Shown here: positions 21,430 to 33,699 of the stretch, piece by piece
Layout: each line of letters begins with the position of its first letter
Position numbering within the stretch: position 1 is the stretch's first letter
From: Platycnemis pennipes
Taxonomy: Eukaryota > Arthropoda > Insecta > Odonata > Platycnemididae
DNA: 64,000 bases
NCBI GenBank assembly: GCA_933228895.1
Contig: OW121854.1
Location: forward strand, 56,958,609-57,022,608
Direction: 5' to 3'
Position numbers and translations under genes: made by a program
The notes under the pieces: model-generated
The model's database searches: none
Told to the model about the DNA's origin: nothing
Seen by the model: the letters and a program-made list of their open reading frames with translations, nothing else

Positions 21430-24400
21430 CTCAGAGAACTCCTCTGAGACTTGGGCTGTTTCGGGAACATGGCCTCTTAAGCGTCAACCAAGTCGGTTTA
21501 CTCCCCCCCCGAAAGTTTCAAGATTCTTGGAAATCTCTTCGTTAAAGCTTTTGGATGTCACCCAACCTCGCCCTGCTCCGTCACCGTCAAGTCTGCAGTT
21601 CTAACGAAATAATTTATGGTTTCGGGTTTTTGTAGCGTGCGGGAGGGAGCTTGCTCGTTGGAGTAATGTGGAGTAGGAGGATTTTATAATCGCGAATCTT
21701 CGCGTAGTTGCAAAAATCATCGCGCGCAGTGGAAGTACCTGCGCTACTTTTTTCTGACACTTGAGAAATGCATGTCGCGAAAAATTCACAGTCGTCACTG
21801 TGTCAGCCGGAGGGAATTGATCTTACAAGTGATGAAAAACTATCCTCAATTCATTTCTTGCTATTTTTAAAATTTTTGGCAACATCTCTTGCGTGGTGGC
21901 TCATGCGATTTTAATTAATGGTGAACCATACGAGAGCTACTGTGTCAAAGTCCTGAGGAATCAATGCTTGCTGATTTGAGTAGACTTGGTCAATTTTACC
22001 TCTGCCTTTTCACTTTTCCTAACATTTGCAGTAGTTCTTGGCTTTCGGGGTTCTACTGCAGATTGGTTTTAATTTTTTGATACCGCCAAATACAAACGGG
22101 ATCCGGTAGCTTGAGTATTCTTCTTTGCTGAATATCGAAATTTGAAAATCAACCGTTGCAAAAATGTCATGCAACAAAAGTACGCTGTAGAAGAACGTCG
22201 GAAACCAAGAATGCTGTAATTATTGCCGCTGCAAAATCCATCCATCTGAAATATGCATTCCATCTACCATTGTTGCTAGTGTTATAACGGTTGAGCTAGG
22301 TTTGGATGGGCAAGATATACTTCTAATTATTATAACGCGTAATGAAACGTTTTATTATCGCGTCATATGGTAAACCTCCATGATGAAAGCCGTGCGATGC
22401 TTCGTTGATCAACTTTATTATTTATGGAGACCTACTTTCTATAGCGATATCTACTTTCGTCGGGCGTTTTTGCTCCAATGCGATACTTGAAACGTTCAGT
22501 TCATTTTTACAATGAGCATAGCGCCTTCTTTTATTCCCGGTCCTCGTGTTTTTTGCGTGAGCGTCTTCAAGAAAGTTCGCCTCGCGTACTCATCAACTGA
22601 ATGGGGTAAAAAGCTCATGTAGCTGTGGGAATGGCTTTGCGCGGAAGGTGTCTTGAAGATGTTTGAGGTGTGCCCTATAGGGGATTGGCTAGGGTGATAG
22701 TGTCTTTGCTCGCGTCGGCTTGTTGTAGCAACCGTTTCGCCGGGAAACACTCAATCCCCCTAGCACACGGAACAGCATCTCGGGCCCCTTGATCCTTTCC
22801 GCCCCCAAATCCACCCACCGCACGACCTTGAAGGGCTGCGTTTTCGGACCCGTTATTTTATTGCGATACGTTTTTTTTTACTATGCCTTCGGATCCCTTT
22901 TTTTTCTTCACTGCGCCCGTGTCATATTCGTGAAGAGCTTTTAGTGAGGTAAGGGAAGTCCAATAAAGGCGAGCCGCGAGGTGTGTGTTTGTTACCTTGG
23001 TTACCTCGCTGCAGGGCTCATTGTATGGGACTGCAGTATGCGGTGGCGCCCTCTTTATATAACCTGAGTGGGAGCTGGCACACTTTGTCCGCCATCTGCA
23101 TCGCGGCAAAAGAAAAAAAAACATTCTTCGATACGTATTCAAGGGATGCGAGGAGCCATGAGTATTTGTGTTGTGCTACAAAAGAAATAAAGGACAATAC
23201 GAAGGTTGCATTATCTAGTTTGCGATGATACATTTTTTTCAACGGACCACCTAGGCATCTCTCAATGACTAGTAATGGAATGTTTGTGACTGAACAATAT
23301 TGCTCCTTGTGGAGAAAATACGGAAAGAATATAGATTTAGCCAGGATGGTGGTACTTATGAGGAATAAAAATTCACACGGTGTAGTACATCATTACAATT
23401 ATCCACTAATAGTAAAAAAACTAAAACTAATAGTTATATATGTACTACCAAACTAGGTAGGTAGTGATAGTATCATCTTACGGTAATGTCAATTCGAGTC
23501 TGAATTAGGACATGCTGAAGAATGCGAACTGCCCTAAAACAGGCCATTATTGGTGGAACACGTATGATACCTACTGGAGAATTCATACAGCCCTCCTCTT
23601 TATGGAGAAGAAATATTATGTGTTGTTTTCTAAATAATCATACAATTTTATTTTTTGCGAACATTAGCTTGAGCGCCACTTTACCTATAACATTAATAGA
23701 ATTGGGTTTTATGGAACACCCGCTACTGAGGGGTATTATCTCGCCGTCTAACTTAAAAACTGAATCCTTACCTTTTTCCCGGTTTCCCAACGTTCTTTGC
23801 TCGGTATTAACTTTCAAAATCGCTCCTAATTGCTCGTTACGCCTGCCTCCTTATCTACATCCTCTCCTTTTCTTCAGTAACTCCCTTTCTTCACCATTCA
23901 TCGTTCTTCTCCCCCTTCTTGTCCATGCCTTCTTTCTCCGTCCTTGTTCCTCACGCCTGTAATTTGCGTAATACTTAGCGTGAAAGGGCCTTGGTCATTA
24001 GGGCTTCGCCGTGCGCGCACCATTTGTAAGAGTTTATCAGGACATTTTGGTCCTTTGTCCTCGAGCGATTTCCACATCGGCGATGTTCGATGCTATCGTC
24101 AGTGGACGATCGGACGCACGCCGTCGAAGTTCCGATCGAGCATAGGACGCGATCCCTCGCGGGGCCAGCCCTTTCGTCACGTGGTCGCAACCTCCCGACT
24201 GATTTCTCAATGGGAATCCCCAACTCCGGAGGCAAGTCCTCCTGCTCGACTCCGACAATCAATTCTCCACACCTTCGGGAGGGTAGTTCTACCCTCGGCC
24301 ACGAGGCAGCACCAGGATCGATTTCGAGGCGGTCGGCGGTCGAGGCGTAGTTGGGTAACCCTTAAATCGTGAGGCAGGCCCCTGAAGGTCGTTTTTATGG

Positions 24401-24440
24401 CGCGAAGCTCTTTTGCATTGCGCGGTCTGTTGCTTGAAAA
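21430..24440. other. Intron sequence without recognised repeats
   Basis: Three kilobases with none of the repeat families found elsewhere in the window, in contrast to the rest of the intron. A GC-rich segment at 23,990-24,350 carries overlapping open frames on both strands. Absence of insertions near the promoter may indicate conserved regulatory DNA. Confidence 0.4.
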
Positions 24441-24448
24441 TATTATTA

Positions 24449-25150
24449 TAAGTTTTCTACCGGTGTAGGTAGGTCTAAATTGACATTTTATTCTCCCACA
24501 CCCCTACATGTCACACAATTACCCACCTCAGCCCATCTTACCTCCCATCATTCTATCCAAGCTACCCGTTCTTCTTCTCCTTCTTCCCCACCTACCCAAC
24601 ATTCTTCCCTTTATCACGTTCTTCAAAACACCATCGTCCTTAATTACCTTCTCCATCCACACTTTCTGCCTTCTCCTAAATTTATTTATCAAATTTCTTT
24701 TCTCTCCCACCATGTCTAGCACTTAATCCTTCGTCCTCGTTTCGACCCACATTACCTTATAAATCCTTCTCCACACCCACAGCTCAAAGGCCCTAAGTCT
24801 ATTTTCATCCTTTTTCCGCAAAGCCCATGTTTCCGCACCACATACCGCAACGCTCCGTGCTAAACTTTCACTGCTCATTTCTTTACCTCCCTACTCAACG
24901 CCCCTGTAATTAGTTCATGCCTACGAGAAAAGCTTCTTATGCCATTGCAATTCTCCTTCTCACTTCAATGCTACTGTAACCCTTTTCCTCCAACACACAA
25001 CCTACTAGTACAAGTAGATAGTTAGATTGCCCAGATACCTAGATTGCTCTCCCTGCTCTAGATTCTGCCCTCCTACTTATAAATTTAAACTAGCTCTTTT
25101 TGGTCTATTTTCTCATTAAAGTCTATGTCCCCGCGCCGTACAGTGCCACT
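24449..25150 (-). mobile_element. GRR LINE 3' end, longest copy
   Basis: Minus strand encodes, upstream to downstream, a decayed YLGS/RRRIAL region, AVRYGAETWALRKKDE, RLRAFELWVWRR, then NLINKFRRRQKVWMEKVIK, GRMLGRWGRRRRRTGSLD and RMMGGKMG, followed by a 3' UTR ending at TTTTCTACCGGTG. A 64-codon stretch (24,528-24,722) is still open. The YGxETW and AFExWxWRR motifs are the post-RT signature of endonuclease LINEs. Confidence 0.8.
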
Positions 25151-25289
25151 TAAACAAACTATTGAGGCATGCAAAGAAATTCACCAACCCAAGAACGCAA
25201 TGGACCTGAACATTAAGAGATGCGCAATTAAAAATTATTACGTGTAGGACTACGGGTTGTATTAAGAACTTTTTTAACACATAAGGGGA

Positions 25290-25362
25290 TGTTGTGGCGA
25301 AATAGTGTTGCTAACCCTCTTTGAGGACCCAGGCTCGAGTCTAGGAAGGGGAAGAGGTATTT
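25290..25362 (+). mobile_element. tRNA-like SINE head, diverged
   Basis: GTGTTGCTAACCCTCTTTGAGG followed by GGCTCGAGTCTAGG (B-box-like) at tRNA-like distance. Other parts of the SINE were not traced. Confidence 0.4.
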
Positions 25363-25544
25363 TTTTGGTATACCGGCCCTCATCTCACGCAAACCGCCGT
25401 ATCATCGTGGCTAGGCCCTTGCCCACGATTGGACGCTAGGTACTTCAAAATGTAATAGCCTCACGTAAAACAGTCTTCGCTTGGGGAAGGACTGATATCA
25501 TTTAGAAATGTGGAGTGAACAGAAGAACTAATATTAATTCCGTC

Positions 25545-25880
25545 CTACCTGTTTAGGCCCAGATGGACATGACATTCTTATAAGTGTTTCCATGTTGCCG
25601 GGTACCTATATCAGTCTCATGATCTCCTTCTTTACCTCCTTTGCATACCTACTTCCTATCTGACATCACTGCATTAAAACATCCCGTTTTCCTCCTCGCT
25701 TATCTAGCATTCTCCCATCTATTTCGCCCTGCATTACATTATCTCCCATTATCGCCTGCCTTCATCTCCACGCTTCTTAATTTCCTCGTGAAATTTCTTC
25801 TCTTCCTCCATGCCAAATGCTTCCTCATTACTCCTCCTTTTCCAGCCACCTTACCCGTCCTTGCTCAATCCTCAAAATTA
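25545..25880 (-). mobile_element. GRR LINE 3' end, diverged
   Basis: CTACCTGTTTAGGCCCAGATGGACATGACATTCTT corresponds to the 3' UTR start of other copies with changes, followed by the pyrimidine-rich coding complement (ATCTAGCATTCTCCC). Coding frames are lost. Confidence 0.5.
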
Positions 25881-25889
25881 GAGTAATAA

Positions 25890-26465
25890 GTAACCCAAAC
25901 ACTTTTGGCGTATGTTGGCTACAGCATTTTTCTCCTTATTTATAACCCTCGATGCTAATCAGGCAATGTTATGCATTTTTACGTTTCATGTACTTCTAAT
26001 TACGGGACTCAGTATGTAACCAGAAAGTAACAAGTTTTCAAATGAAATGGTGACATCAATTATTTTGTTATTGCTTAAGAGGAATTGTTAAGCATTGTTT
26101 ATTGTTGGCGTTTGTTGGTTTGATTATAAATGTTATTGCTAATGAAATGGAATGTTTGTTTGCGTGGAAGAGACTTTCGAGTGAACGTTTCTCGATTGGT
26201 CGTTATTTCTTAAGGTAGTGTTGGTTATGAGTATAATTGTAAGGATACACCATGCAACTGGCCGGATAAAAGAATCACAAACTGCGCTTGAATACTTTGT
26301 CATCTCGAGTCGTAAGTTGGATAACGCTCGAACCTCTTAGGTTATTTTGTATATCGGCCTTGTAGCTTACTTTGTACCTCATTTCGTATTATCCTAGCAA
26401 GGATAAAATTTCTCATGCATTCACGCCCGCATCTTGGCTAGCCATGGCGTCAGCTATTTCTTTGA
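25890..26465. other. Intron stretch, no feature recognised
   Basis: AT-rich, with several GTTATTG-type short repeats; nothing assignable. Confidence 0.4.
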
Positions 26466-26467
26466 AA

Positions 26468-26537
26468 ACTCTCTACCTCTGTCTGGACTCGACCCCGGAC
26501 CTTCGAGATGGGATACCTGTACTTTAGCCACCACACC
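26468..26537 (-). mobile_element. tRNA-derived SINE head
   Basis: Minus strand: TGGTGTGGTGGCTAAAGTAC (A box) and GGGGTCGAGTCCAG (B box, close to consensus) separated as in a tRNA. The foldback hairpin lies 140 bp to the right. Confidence 0.6.
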
Positions 26538-26678
26538 AATGCGATTTCCGAAAAAATAACAAGTTTTTTCTTTCATTGTACTGAACCGCTTCCTCGTAGC
26601 TACGTCAGAAACCTGTCTGCAAAAAAAAAACGCTCTTCTCTGGTGTTTCAACGGCTCAAAAAAATATACCCTATGTTT

Positions 26679-26750
26679 CGACACTCGAGCATAGTCTTCA
26701 GGGCAGATATGATTCATTTACCCTGAAGACGATGCTCCAGTAGAGTGTCG
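26679..26750. repeat. Foldback hairpin element (copy 2)
   Basis: Arm CGACACTCGAGCATAGTCTT (26,679-26,703) pairs with 26,721-26,750 ending AGAGTGTCG; both carry the CTTCAGGG/CCCTGAAG core. A TTTCG lies at the outer edge as in the other hairpins. Confidence 0.75.
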
Positions 26751-26825
26751 AACGTCGGCTAACATGGCTCCCTGGCGGAACACCCTAGAAGACTTGGTGC
26801 AGTTGATACACCGGCAAAGCACCAG

Positions 26826-27064
26826 AGCCTCGATCATGGATCTTTATAAGGCATGCGCTAGCGTTATCGTTATCTTTTGATTTAACTTATGTCAGAGAGA
26901 ACGTGATCTCCGTTCTTCATTTTTTGCGCAGCACTTCAAATCGCTTATCACTATCAGTGGAGCGAATTTTATAGACGGTTATTGTTAATCCTGCGCTACT
27001 CTAGTTGTAAGCGTTAACGATAAAGATTGCGATAACGCGAAAGATGCATCCCTGATTCCACACC
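26826..27064 (+). mobile_element. 237-bp MITE, copy 1
   Basis: From GCCTCGATCATGGATCT to GATTCCACACC it matches the element at 53.5 kb at roughly 85-90% by eye, without internal rearrangement. Ends are imperfect inverted repeats: both contain CGTTATCGTTAA-type cores facing inward (GCGTTATCGTTAT left, GCGTTAACGATAA right). No coding capacity. TSD not resolved. Confidence 0.75.
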
Positions 27065-27259
27065 AGATCTTACCTCACAAACCATATACCTAAATTATAT
27101 ATTCCAAATCTTAGTCTTATTTTCTCTTTGGCAGGATGCAAAGTGGGATATGTCCCTTGGATAAACGCCCTCTACCGTTTACCAATGGAGTGGCTTTCTT
27201 ATTATTCAGGTGCCATGGGGATTCGCACGTTGGTGAATGCTTGGCGCAGCATTGATCAA

Positions 27260-27850
27260 GGTGTTAGTTCTGGCTATTAGCTAGTGTCTCGTGCCTGTTG
27301 GTTAGCTGGTCCTCGGGCCCCGTGGTCGTTGCGATTACTCGAACCGATGCAACATGCCCAGCACTCCTCTGGGAAATTTCGTGTCCGGCGCGCGTTTTCT
27401 ATGGAGGTAGTCGTAAGAAAGGTTTTGCCCCGGATCCGCGGCACAAGAAAGGGCCGGGAGGTTGCCAAAGGGGTGGGTGGGAGCATAAGGCCAGGTTTTA
27501 AACCAATTTCCGGTCTGTTACCCCCCGCCCCCAGACCGATGAGCCACGAAACCGCTATTTTCCCCTCAATTTCCTTTAGCCGGCGAACCACCGACGAAAT
27601 GATAATTGGGTGCTTAAAACCCCACAAATAACTTGATGAGCGACTTTTAGCGCGGGAAATGCCCCTTCCTAGCCGCGGCGAACGCACGAAATCGGGCGAA
27701 ATATATTACAACTGAGTTTACGGTCGGGCCCAATGGAAACTGCTGAGACGAAATTACGACCATGAACGGTGAGGAAAACCTTTGGGGGATATGTTTCGCT
27801 GGCAGTTGGCGAATTCGCGGGGCGCGCCCGATTCTGGATTCTTTAACAAG
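27260..27850. promoter_or_regulatory. CpG-rich intronic island
   Basis: GC- and CpG-rich with no repeat similarity. Open frames on both strands (115 and 136 codons) are expected from composition. Candidate enhancer or alternative promoter 7 kb into the intron. Confidence 0.35.
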
Positions 27851-27989
27851 AAACCATACAGGTCAGCGTAGTCTGTATTAGTGATGAGTAGTTATCTGGC
27901 ATATCGCCAAATGACAAACATTGCTCAAACTGAGTGACTTGGACGTTAAAAGATTTTTCCCATCGATTTCTAAATCTTTTCAGAGGATC

Positions 27990-28060
27990 GAGTTAATGCG
28001 ATGGCTTGAGTGCTGGCTTTTGATCTCAAGAGTCCGGGTTCAGATCCCGATAGTGGTGTA
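27990..28060 (+). mobile_element. tRNA-derived SINE head
   Basis: GCGATGGCTTGAGTGCTGGC (A-box region) and CCGGGTTCAGATCCCG (B box) at tRNA spacing. A 3' body continues to about 28,130. Confidence 0.55.
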
Positions 28061-28334
28061 TTTATCAGTGGTATGTCAGGTCCTACTGAGTACCTTGTGG
28101 AGAGAAGGTTCAGTACTATCGCAGATGCTGAATTATTCTCCATTTACTAAAAATATTCCTTTCTTCCCTTGATAATGCAATAACCTGAGGTTTTCATTCC
28201 TCCAAAAAATAAAGCTATATCTTTTCTTCGAATCTGAATAAAAGAGAAACCTAGAAGGAGTACTTTGAAATTCTGTTCCTGTTGCTATTGGTTACTAGTG
28301 CTCGTCACTAGCGCCATCTATTCTAAGTTCTCAA

Positions 28335-28435
28335 TCCTAAGACAAACACAGCATCCACGTCCGAGGTGGGATTCGAACCGATGACCTTTAGTGTTATCAA
28401 TCTGCCGTGTCACTGACCTGTTGACCGCGGCTGAC
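28335..28435 (-). mobile_element. tRNA-derived SINE, family shared with 40.5 kb
   Basis: Minus strand B box GGTTCGAATCCCACC is perfect, with CGCGGTCAACAGGTCAGTG as A-box region. The flank AACACAGCATCCACGTCCGAGG is almost repeated at 40,448, showing a dispersed family rather than a tRNA gene. Confidence 0.7.
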
Positions 28436-28592
28436 TCACTATGCGACAGGGCGACCGAACTTTTGAGGGCATTTGAGTTTTCAAAAACAGGTGTCCACTC
28501 GGACGTTGGTTGATTCCTTTGGGAGCGGAAGAGGAGTGAGAAGAACATGGAATGGACATTAGCCAACGCTCAACGAAAGGGTTCTATGCTAA

Positions 28593-28640
28593 ACGTCCCA
28601 TCCGACGGACGGGGTGTTGACCTTGAAGCGATCTTCACTT
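28593..28640 (-). mobile_element. SINE body fragment, GATGGGACGTTAA module
   Basis: AAACGTCCCATCCGACGGACGG, reverse complement of the module at 11.8 kb. It follows the tRNA-like head by about 160 bp, in the same orientation, but the join was not proved. Confidence 0.45.
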
Positions 28641-29735
28641 GGGCAGTTAAGTGATCATTCCAGTACTCCACCAAGTATAATTGTTGACAAATTTACCGTT
28701 TCGGGCTAGATTTCGTGGTGATTACACTTCAAATTGGCATAGAGTGCCGAAATGCGTAGTGTGTGTATTATATAGGTATTAAATAGAAAAAGTGGACAAG
28801 TGCGGCAGCTTATTTTCATTTTACTTGATAATAGTTAGTTCACTAGTTACACAAACACGATCCTTATCCGATTTTTCCAGTCAGCAGTTAGGCGAATAAT
28901 AAAAAAAAATGAAGAAAATTGGTACCAATAAGAAAATATTCATGCTGATGTCAGTAAAAATGTAATGCATGTTTCCCTTTCATATTTGCTTCAAATTGGT
29001 CATATAGTATCAATACCTTTTCGCACTAAACCAGACTGGTCTAATTTAAAAAGCAATCTTGCGGGCCTAACGCTGTTTTTAGGGCATGAAGGACAAAAGT
29101 TATCATTTTGTAGATCACTTTAGAAGCCATCCAAGCCGTTACAAGTGCTAGTGACAGCTGGTGTCCAGACACCATACGTAGCTCTGTATTTCTAGTAAAT
29201 TATTAAGTAAAAAGTGACTAGACTTATGTATCATTGATGTTTGACCAGTTGATCGCGTGTAGTGATAGGGGAATATGAAAATAGAATGTAACACTTCCTT
29301 GGTCTATTCCCCCATTTTATCCTATCTGTGAAATATGCGATGCACAGGTGGTGGAGGAGTACGGAAAAGGAGATGACTGGAGTGATGGAAGACAAATGAA
29401 GAAGTCGTAAAAGATTAAATCAAGTTTATCAGTGAAATTATTGTGCTGCTTCAAAAGTGAATGGTAGGTAAACGGAAAGCTAAAAAGGATAATGGAGTGG
29501 AGAAATTAAGCGTGTTGATAGTGAGAAGGAAGGGAAAAATAAGAAATATTGAGAGATTTTTATATAATTAATCATTCTTGGATTGGATATGAAAGAAAGC
29601 AAAAGAACTACGTGGGTGTGGAATCGTGATGATAGGTTCATCGTTTTAAGTATTCTATCATAAATATTGGGTTAGACAAAGTTAATGTATATATTCTATG
29701 TATTTTTCCCTTTACTTTTATCCCCTTCCAGTTCA
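28640..29735. other. Intron stretch, no feature recognised
   Basis: AT-rich; purine-rich at 29,340-29,560. No exon or shared repeat seen. Confidence 0.4.
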
Positions 29736-29739
29736 CTTT

Positions 29740-30098
29740 TTCGGCATTAAATCCTGCTATAACACTTTATCATCCTCTTCTCTTAATTCCTTCCAGAAAG
29801 TTTTCTTTTTTTCTACCCCTTAAGGCGCTTACCTGATATTTCCCCCTTCTCTCGTCTACATCCCGTTACCTTGCAATTTTAACGTCTGTTGCTTCTTTCC
29901 ATTTTATCTGATCAATCACCTTCCCTCCCTCCTACCATGTTAGACATTTCCTCCTCTTTCTTTCTGTCCAGCAAGTTTTTAACTTTTTCGATCCTTGCCG
30001 CCGATCTCATCTCGAAATCCGTTCGCGTTCACCTGCGTTCTTTTCTCCTTCCTTGAAGTCCAGTTTCCCGAACCGTAAACCTTGATGCTCTTGCCTAC
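29740..30098 (-). mobile_element. GRR-type LINE remnant, strongly decayed
   Basis: Minus strand gives VYGSGNWTSRKEKRR, aligning with RYGAETWALRKKDENR of the 24.5-kb copy, followed by a shifted KLAGQKE/RREG region. The 3' UTR was not recognised. Confidence 0.45.
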
Positions 30099-30109
30099 GA
30101 GATGCAGAT

Positions 30110-30430
30110 TCTAAATGGACCGCCCGCGGAAGATTCCTCCAGTTTAACCCTCTGGTACGCATGTTCTGAGGCAATTACCTATCTCATCTAACGAACTTGG
30201 CCGGGAACAGGTGCATTTAACACGCCTCCTGCGCGGCCATCGTCGCACGGAGCGCACGGATTAGGGGAAATGGGCGATGCGTGATTGTTTTTCTCGCGGG
30301 AGGCGGAGTCGCGAGTGGCTATCGCGTTTTGGGAACTAGTCCGCGCCCACGTCTTTCCTCAGGCCGAGAGCAACATACTGAGAATTACCGCCTTGCTCGG
30401 AAATCCTCCGAGACTCCCGTCCTTCGACAT
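30110..30430. other. CpG-rich intronic island
   Basis: GC-rich with many CpGs (for example CACGCCTCCTGCGCGGCC). No repeat. The 157-codon plus-strand frame crossing it runs into a LINE fragment, so it is not a gene. Confidence 0.3.
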
Positions 30431-30639
30431 TAATCTTGAAATTCTCACGACCCTGAGTAAATTCCCCACTCCATTCAAAATAAAACGGCGTTTTAAGTAT
30501 TGTATAACGGTTTCTATTGTATTTGGGGAGTTTATCCGTACTACACTACACTTCCTACAATTTACTTATCCCATTCACCCACTTTGTATACTCTGTTTTA
30601 TCCAGCAGCTCTCTTTCCGCTTAGATAGTTTGACTGCCG

Positions 30640-30762
30640 TGACAGAACAACAGGAGATGAGATCGATTCGATTTGCAAAAGGCCGGAATAACAAATTTAT
30701 CACCTTTCCCCATCTGTTGCAAGTACTTGAATGGGAATCACTCGCAGGCTGTGGTTAGAAAA
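30640..30762 (+). mobile_element. Tail-hairpin-type LINE, diverged RT fragment
   Basis: Frame reads TEQQEMRSIRFAKGRNNKF, then LLQVLEWESLAGCG and stop, aligning with LERVQRRSARFVKGRYDN and LLNELNWESLSDRR of the 62.5-kb copy. Much older than that copy; the 3' tail is absent. Confidence 0.6.
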
Positions 30763-30769
30763 TACTTTG

Positions 30770-33095
30770 CGAATTTGGAGATGAAATGAAAAATTGCGTC
30801 ACGAAACTCATATTGTGTTGACTTCCATCGGAAAACAAGAGGTAAAATAGACAGTTACATTTTGACTCTTTCTCCAATAGAACAAGAATTATTTAGTAAC
30901 TTTTTTGATATGCTGTATACCTGTTTGAGAGATAGAGAGTGCTTTAAGGTTAGTTTTTTTATATCGATCCCCACATTGCGATGTGAAGTATCCCTTGACA
31001 ATTGTAAAATTGCAGTGGAAACGGCTTAGTTATGCAGAGTAACAGTATATGCTGAGGGCGCGAACATTTTGCCTGCGAAACAAAATGCCTACGAACATTT
31101 TCTCGCGATTCACCGTGGGCTGATGTATTGACGACGTAATGTCACGGATTAGACCGGCGCATTGTAACAGATACGTTAGTTTGAATGAACCCCTCCCCTC
31201 GTTTTCAGTCACAGGGTACCTCTCCCCACGTTATCCGTTATAGGTATTCAGGCGACCTTTCGGCTTCTCTTTTTCGGTTTTTTTCTCGGCTTCAACTATG
31301 TAGTATTGACTACATGATGTAGCCGAGTAAGGCATACGATCCCTCCAGGACATTGTCCTCGCTTGGTTTCGTGTTTTCTCGTCTGAGGGTGCGTTCCTTT
31401 TGCGGTCACTCCCTTCCGCCCTGGTTTTGTTTGGATGTTTTCGTCTGGTCCTATTCATTGCATTCCTGCATAACTACCCTTGCATTCTTAGCTCCCGTTT
31501 TATTTTCCCATTTGCCTGTTGGGCAACCTTTGCGCCCAAAGTCGACATTCGCAAAAAATTAACGAAAAAATTGACTGAAGTTATTTTGTATCAGTCAATG
31601 CATAACTTTAACGATTAAAATTTAACTCTTCTAAAAAGTAACGATTAAGTGAAATAGGTAACCAAATTTTTAACGATTTATTTTAATCGTTGTTTTAATC
31701 GTGAATTTTAACTATGGCATGTACAATATAATGATTCGTTTAATTTGCCTTCATTCTTAAATTTTAGTGTCCTCTTTTATTCTGTACGTCTATGTTTATT
31801 TCGGCACATTTCCCACGTCCCTTCCGTGTATCCAAAAAGCAATGTCCTTTAATCTTCTCCTCCATTCTTCCCGGAACACTCCTCAATGGCCTTCAATAAA
31901 CCTATACGCCTTTGATTACTCGGTATATTCACGCTTTCAGACTCCAGAAAACTTAATTTGGGTACCATAATTAAAACTACCTTAACAGGTATTTTACTCA
32001 TTACAGTAATGCAACCACCAAATATGGGTTACGTTATAAAGGCTTATTATGATTTGAAACTTTCGTCGCTATGGTTTTCGCCACGAATCGATTATAATAA
32101 GTCATTTAGGATTTTAAGCATTCGTTTGTTCATGGATCATGGATAAACCATGTCCGAAATAATTATCGGTATCGGGATTTATCCATGATTCAGTAACATC
32201 TAAGGTGCCTGAGATCTTCAACGGCCAAAGAACTTGCCACTGGCCACAACAGCGGCTATGGAAGTAATCTTTCGTTGGAATGAATGGCGACGTACCTATT
32301 TTATGGTCGTATAATTTTGCCGAATCATGATCTCTATTTTCTATTTCTTGTTTAGTATATTTAAATAATTTGCACTCCAATGAAGGCGATTTTTAAAAAA
32401 AGAAAAAAAAACATTCTTCTAATTTTTATAACAAATGCCAGCATATATTAAACAGACGTAGCTCCCTTCGCCCAAGGCTAAGTTACTAAACTCGACGACT
32501 AATCTGATGATTGGCAAATTCGAACACACTCCCCTCAAAGGAGAGAGAATTTACGTAGATAATTTGGAGAATACGTTCGCTGTCATTATATTGTGTGATG
32601 CTGGTTTTCCATTTCTTTCACCCACCTCCCTATGAGGCTCCATAACATTCTTTAAGATGATTGGTGGTTTCCAGCCGTTAAGGAATGCCTCCGAAACGTT
32701 GCAAAAAAGAAATTCGGTCAATTTACTAATTAAAGTAGACACATTTTACTGTAAGAGGGTCTCGACATTTACCTAACAATGTAAGTGTCGAAATCAGATT
32801 CGCACGATAAAACTTTTCTAGCTTAATTTACCAAGTGATCGAGTTTCGTTTCAAAACGTTATTTTCGTTAACCGTATTTATTTCTCAATTATATTTATTT
32901 ATTTACTAATTATTATTTTTCATCTTCATTATTCGAGCAAAAGATCCATTCATGATGCATTTTTCTTCAAACGTAACGGAAGGCTGGATTCCCCTCGTCT
33001 ATGCTGTCAATGGCGCATTGTAACAGTAAACCCGACCCCTCCTCACCCCACCTTGCGTAATTTATGAACGGCCCCAACGCCAAATGATTTTTTTT
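30770..33095. other. Intron stretch with AACGATTA-rich patch and hairpin
   Basis: Non-coding. At 31,550-31,715 TAACGATTA or its complement recurs about five times. At 32,136-32,147 and 32,178-32,189 ATCATGGATAAA and its inverse form a small hairpin with CCGAAAT/TATCGG inside. No host exon recognised. Confidence 0.4.
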
Positions 33096-33099
33096 TTTA

Positions 33100-33560
33100 C
33101 TTTTCTTGCGCGGTGCACGAGTCACTTGTTCAACACCCGAAACATCGCTAGGCGCTCTCTTCGGGTGGAGCTTCGTTCGCCTCCGTGTCTGCGGCGCCAC
33201 ACGACTTAACGGTTAAGAAATGAAAACCTCTTTCCCTCACCCCACAACGGCTCCCGCCCGCCAAGCGAGGTTGGGTTGCATTCATTTTATTTTTCGCCGC
33301 ATCCTGATACGTTGGCTGCGGTAGGCGGGCGGAGAGGAGGTGGGGGGAATCGGTTGGCGGAGGGGAGAGGGGTCAAGACCCGTGAGTGCCGAGGCTGCCC
33401 ATCAAGTCACGCCTCTGGGAGGTAATGTTCGCCTCGATATAACTCATTCCCCTCACCCACCCAGGACTGCCACCCTATCTAAAGGAAATAGGCACGGAAA
33501 GGCGGGATACAAGTAGTTCTATCATCTTCTTCCGCGTCCACAACCATTGTTACACCTCCT
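33100..33560. other. CpG-rich intronic island
   Basis: GC-rich with CpG clusters and G-runs; no repeat found. Candidate regulatory DNA. Confidence 0.3.
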
Positions 33561-33699
33561 GTATTCCTCCGCGAACTTCGCGACAAGCGAACATTTCTGG
33601 GATTCGGTCAATTTGGATACTCAGACTTATGTTCCGTCTTGAGCGATTCACTAGGTGTCGTCGGGATCGTAAAATAAGTTTACTCAACCACGAAACGCA

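Noticed and set aside
30285..30758. 157-codon frame as a host gene
   Set aside because: Its last third is a diverged LINE RT segment, and the start lies in a CpG-rich island without exon signals.
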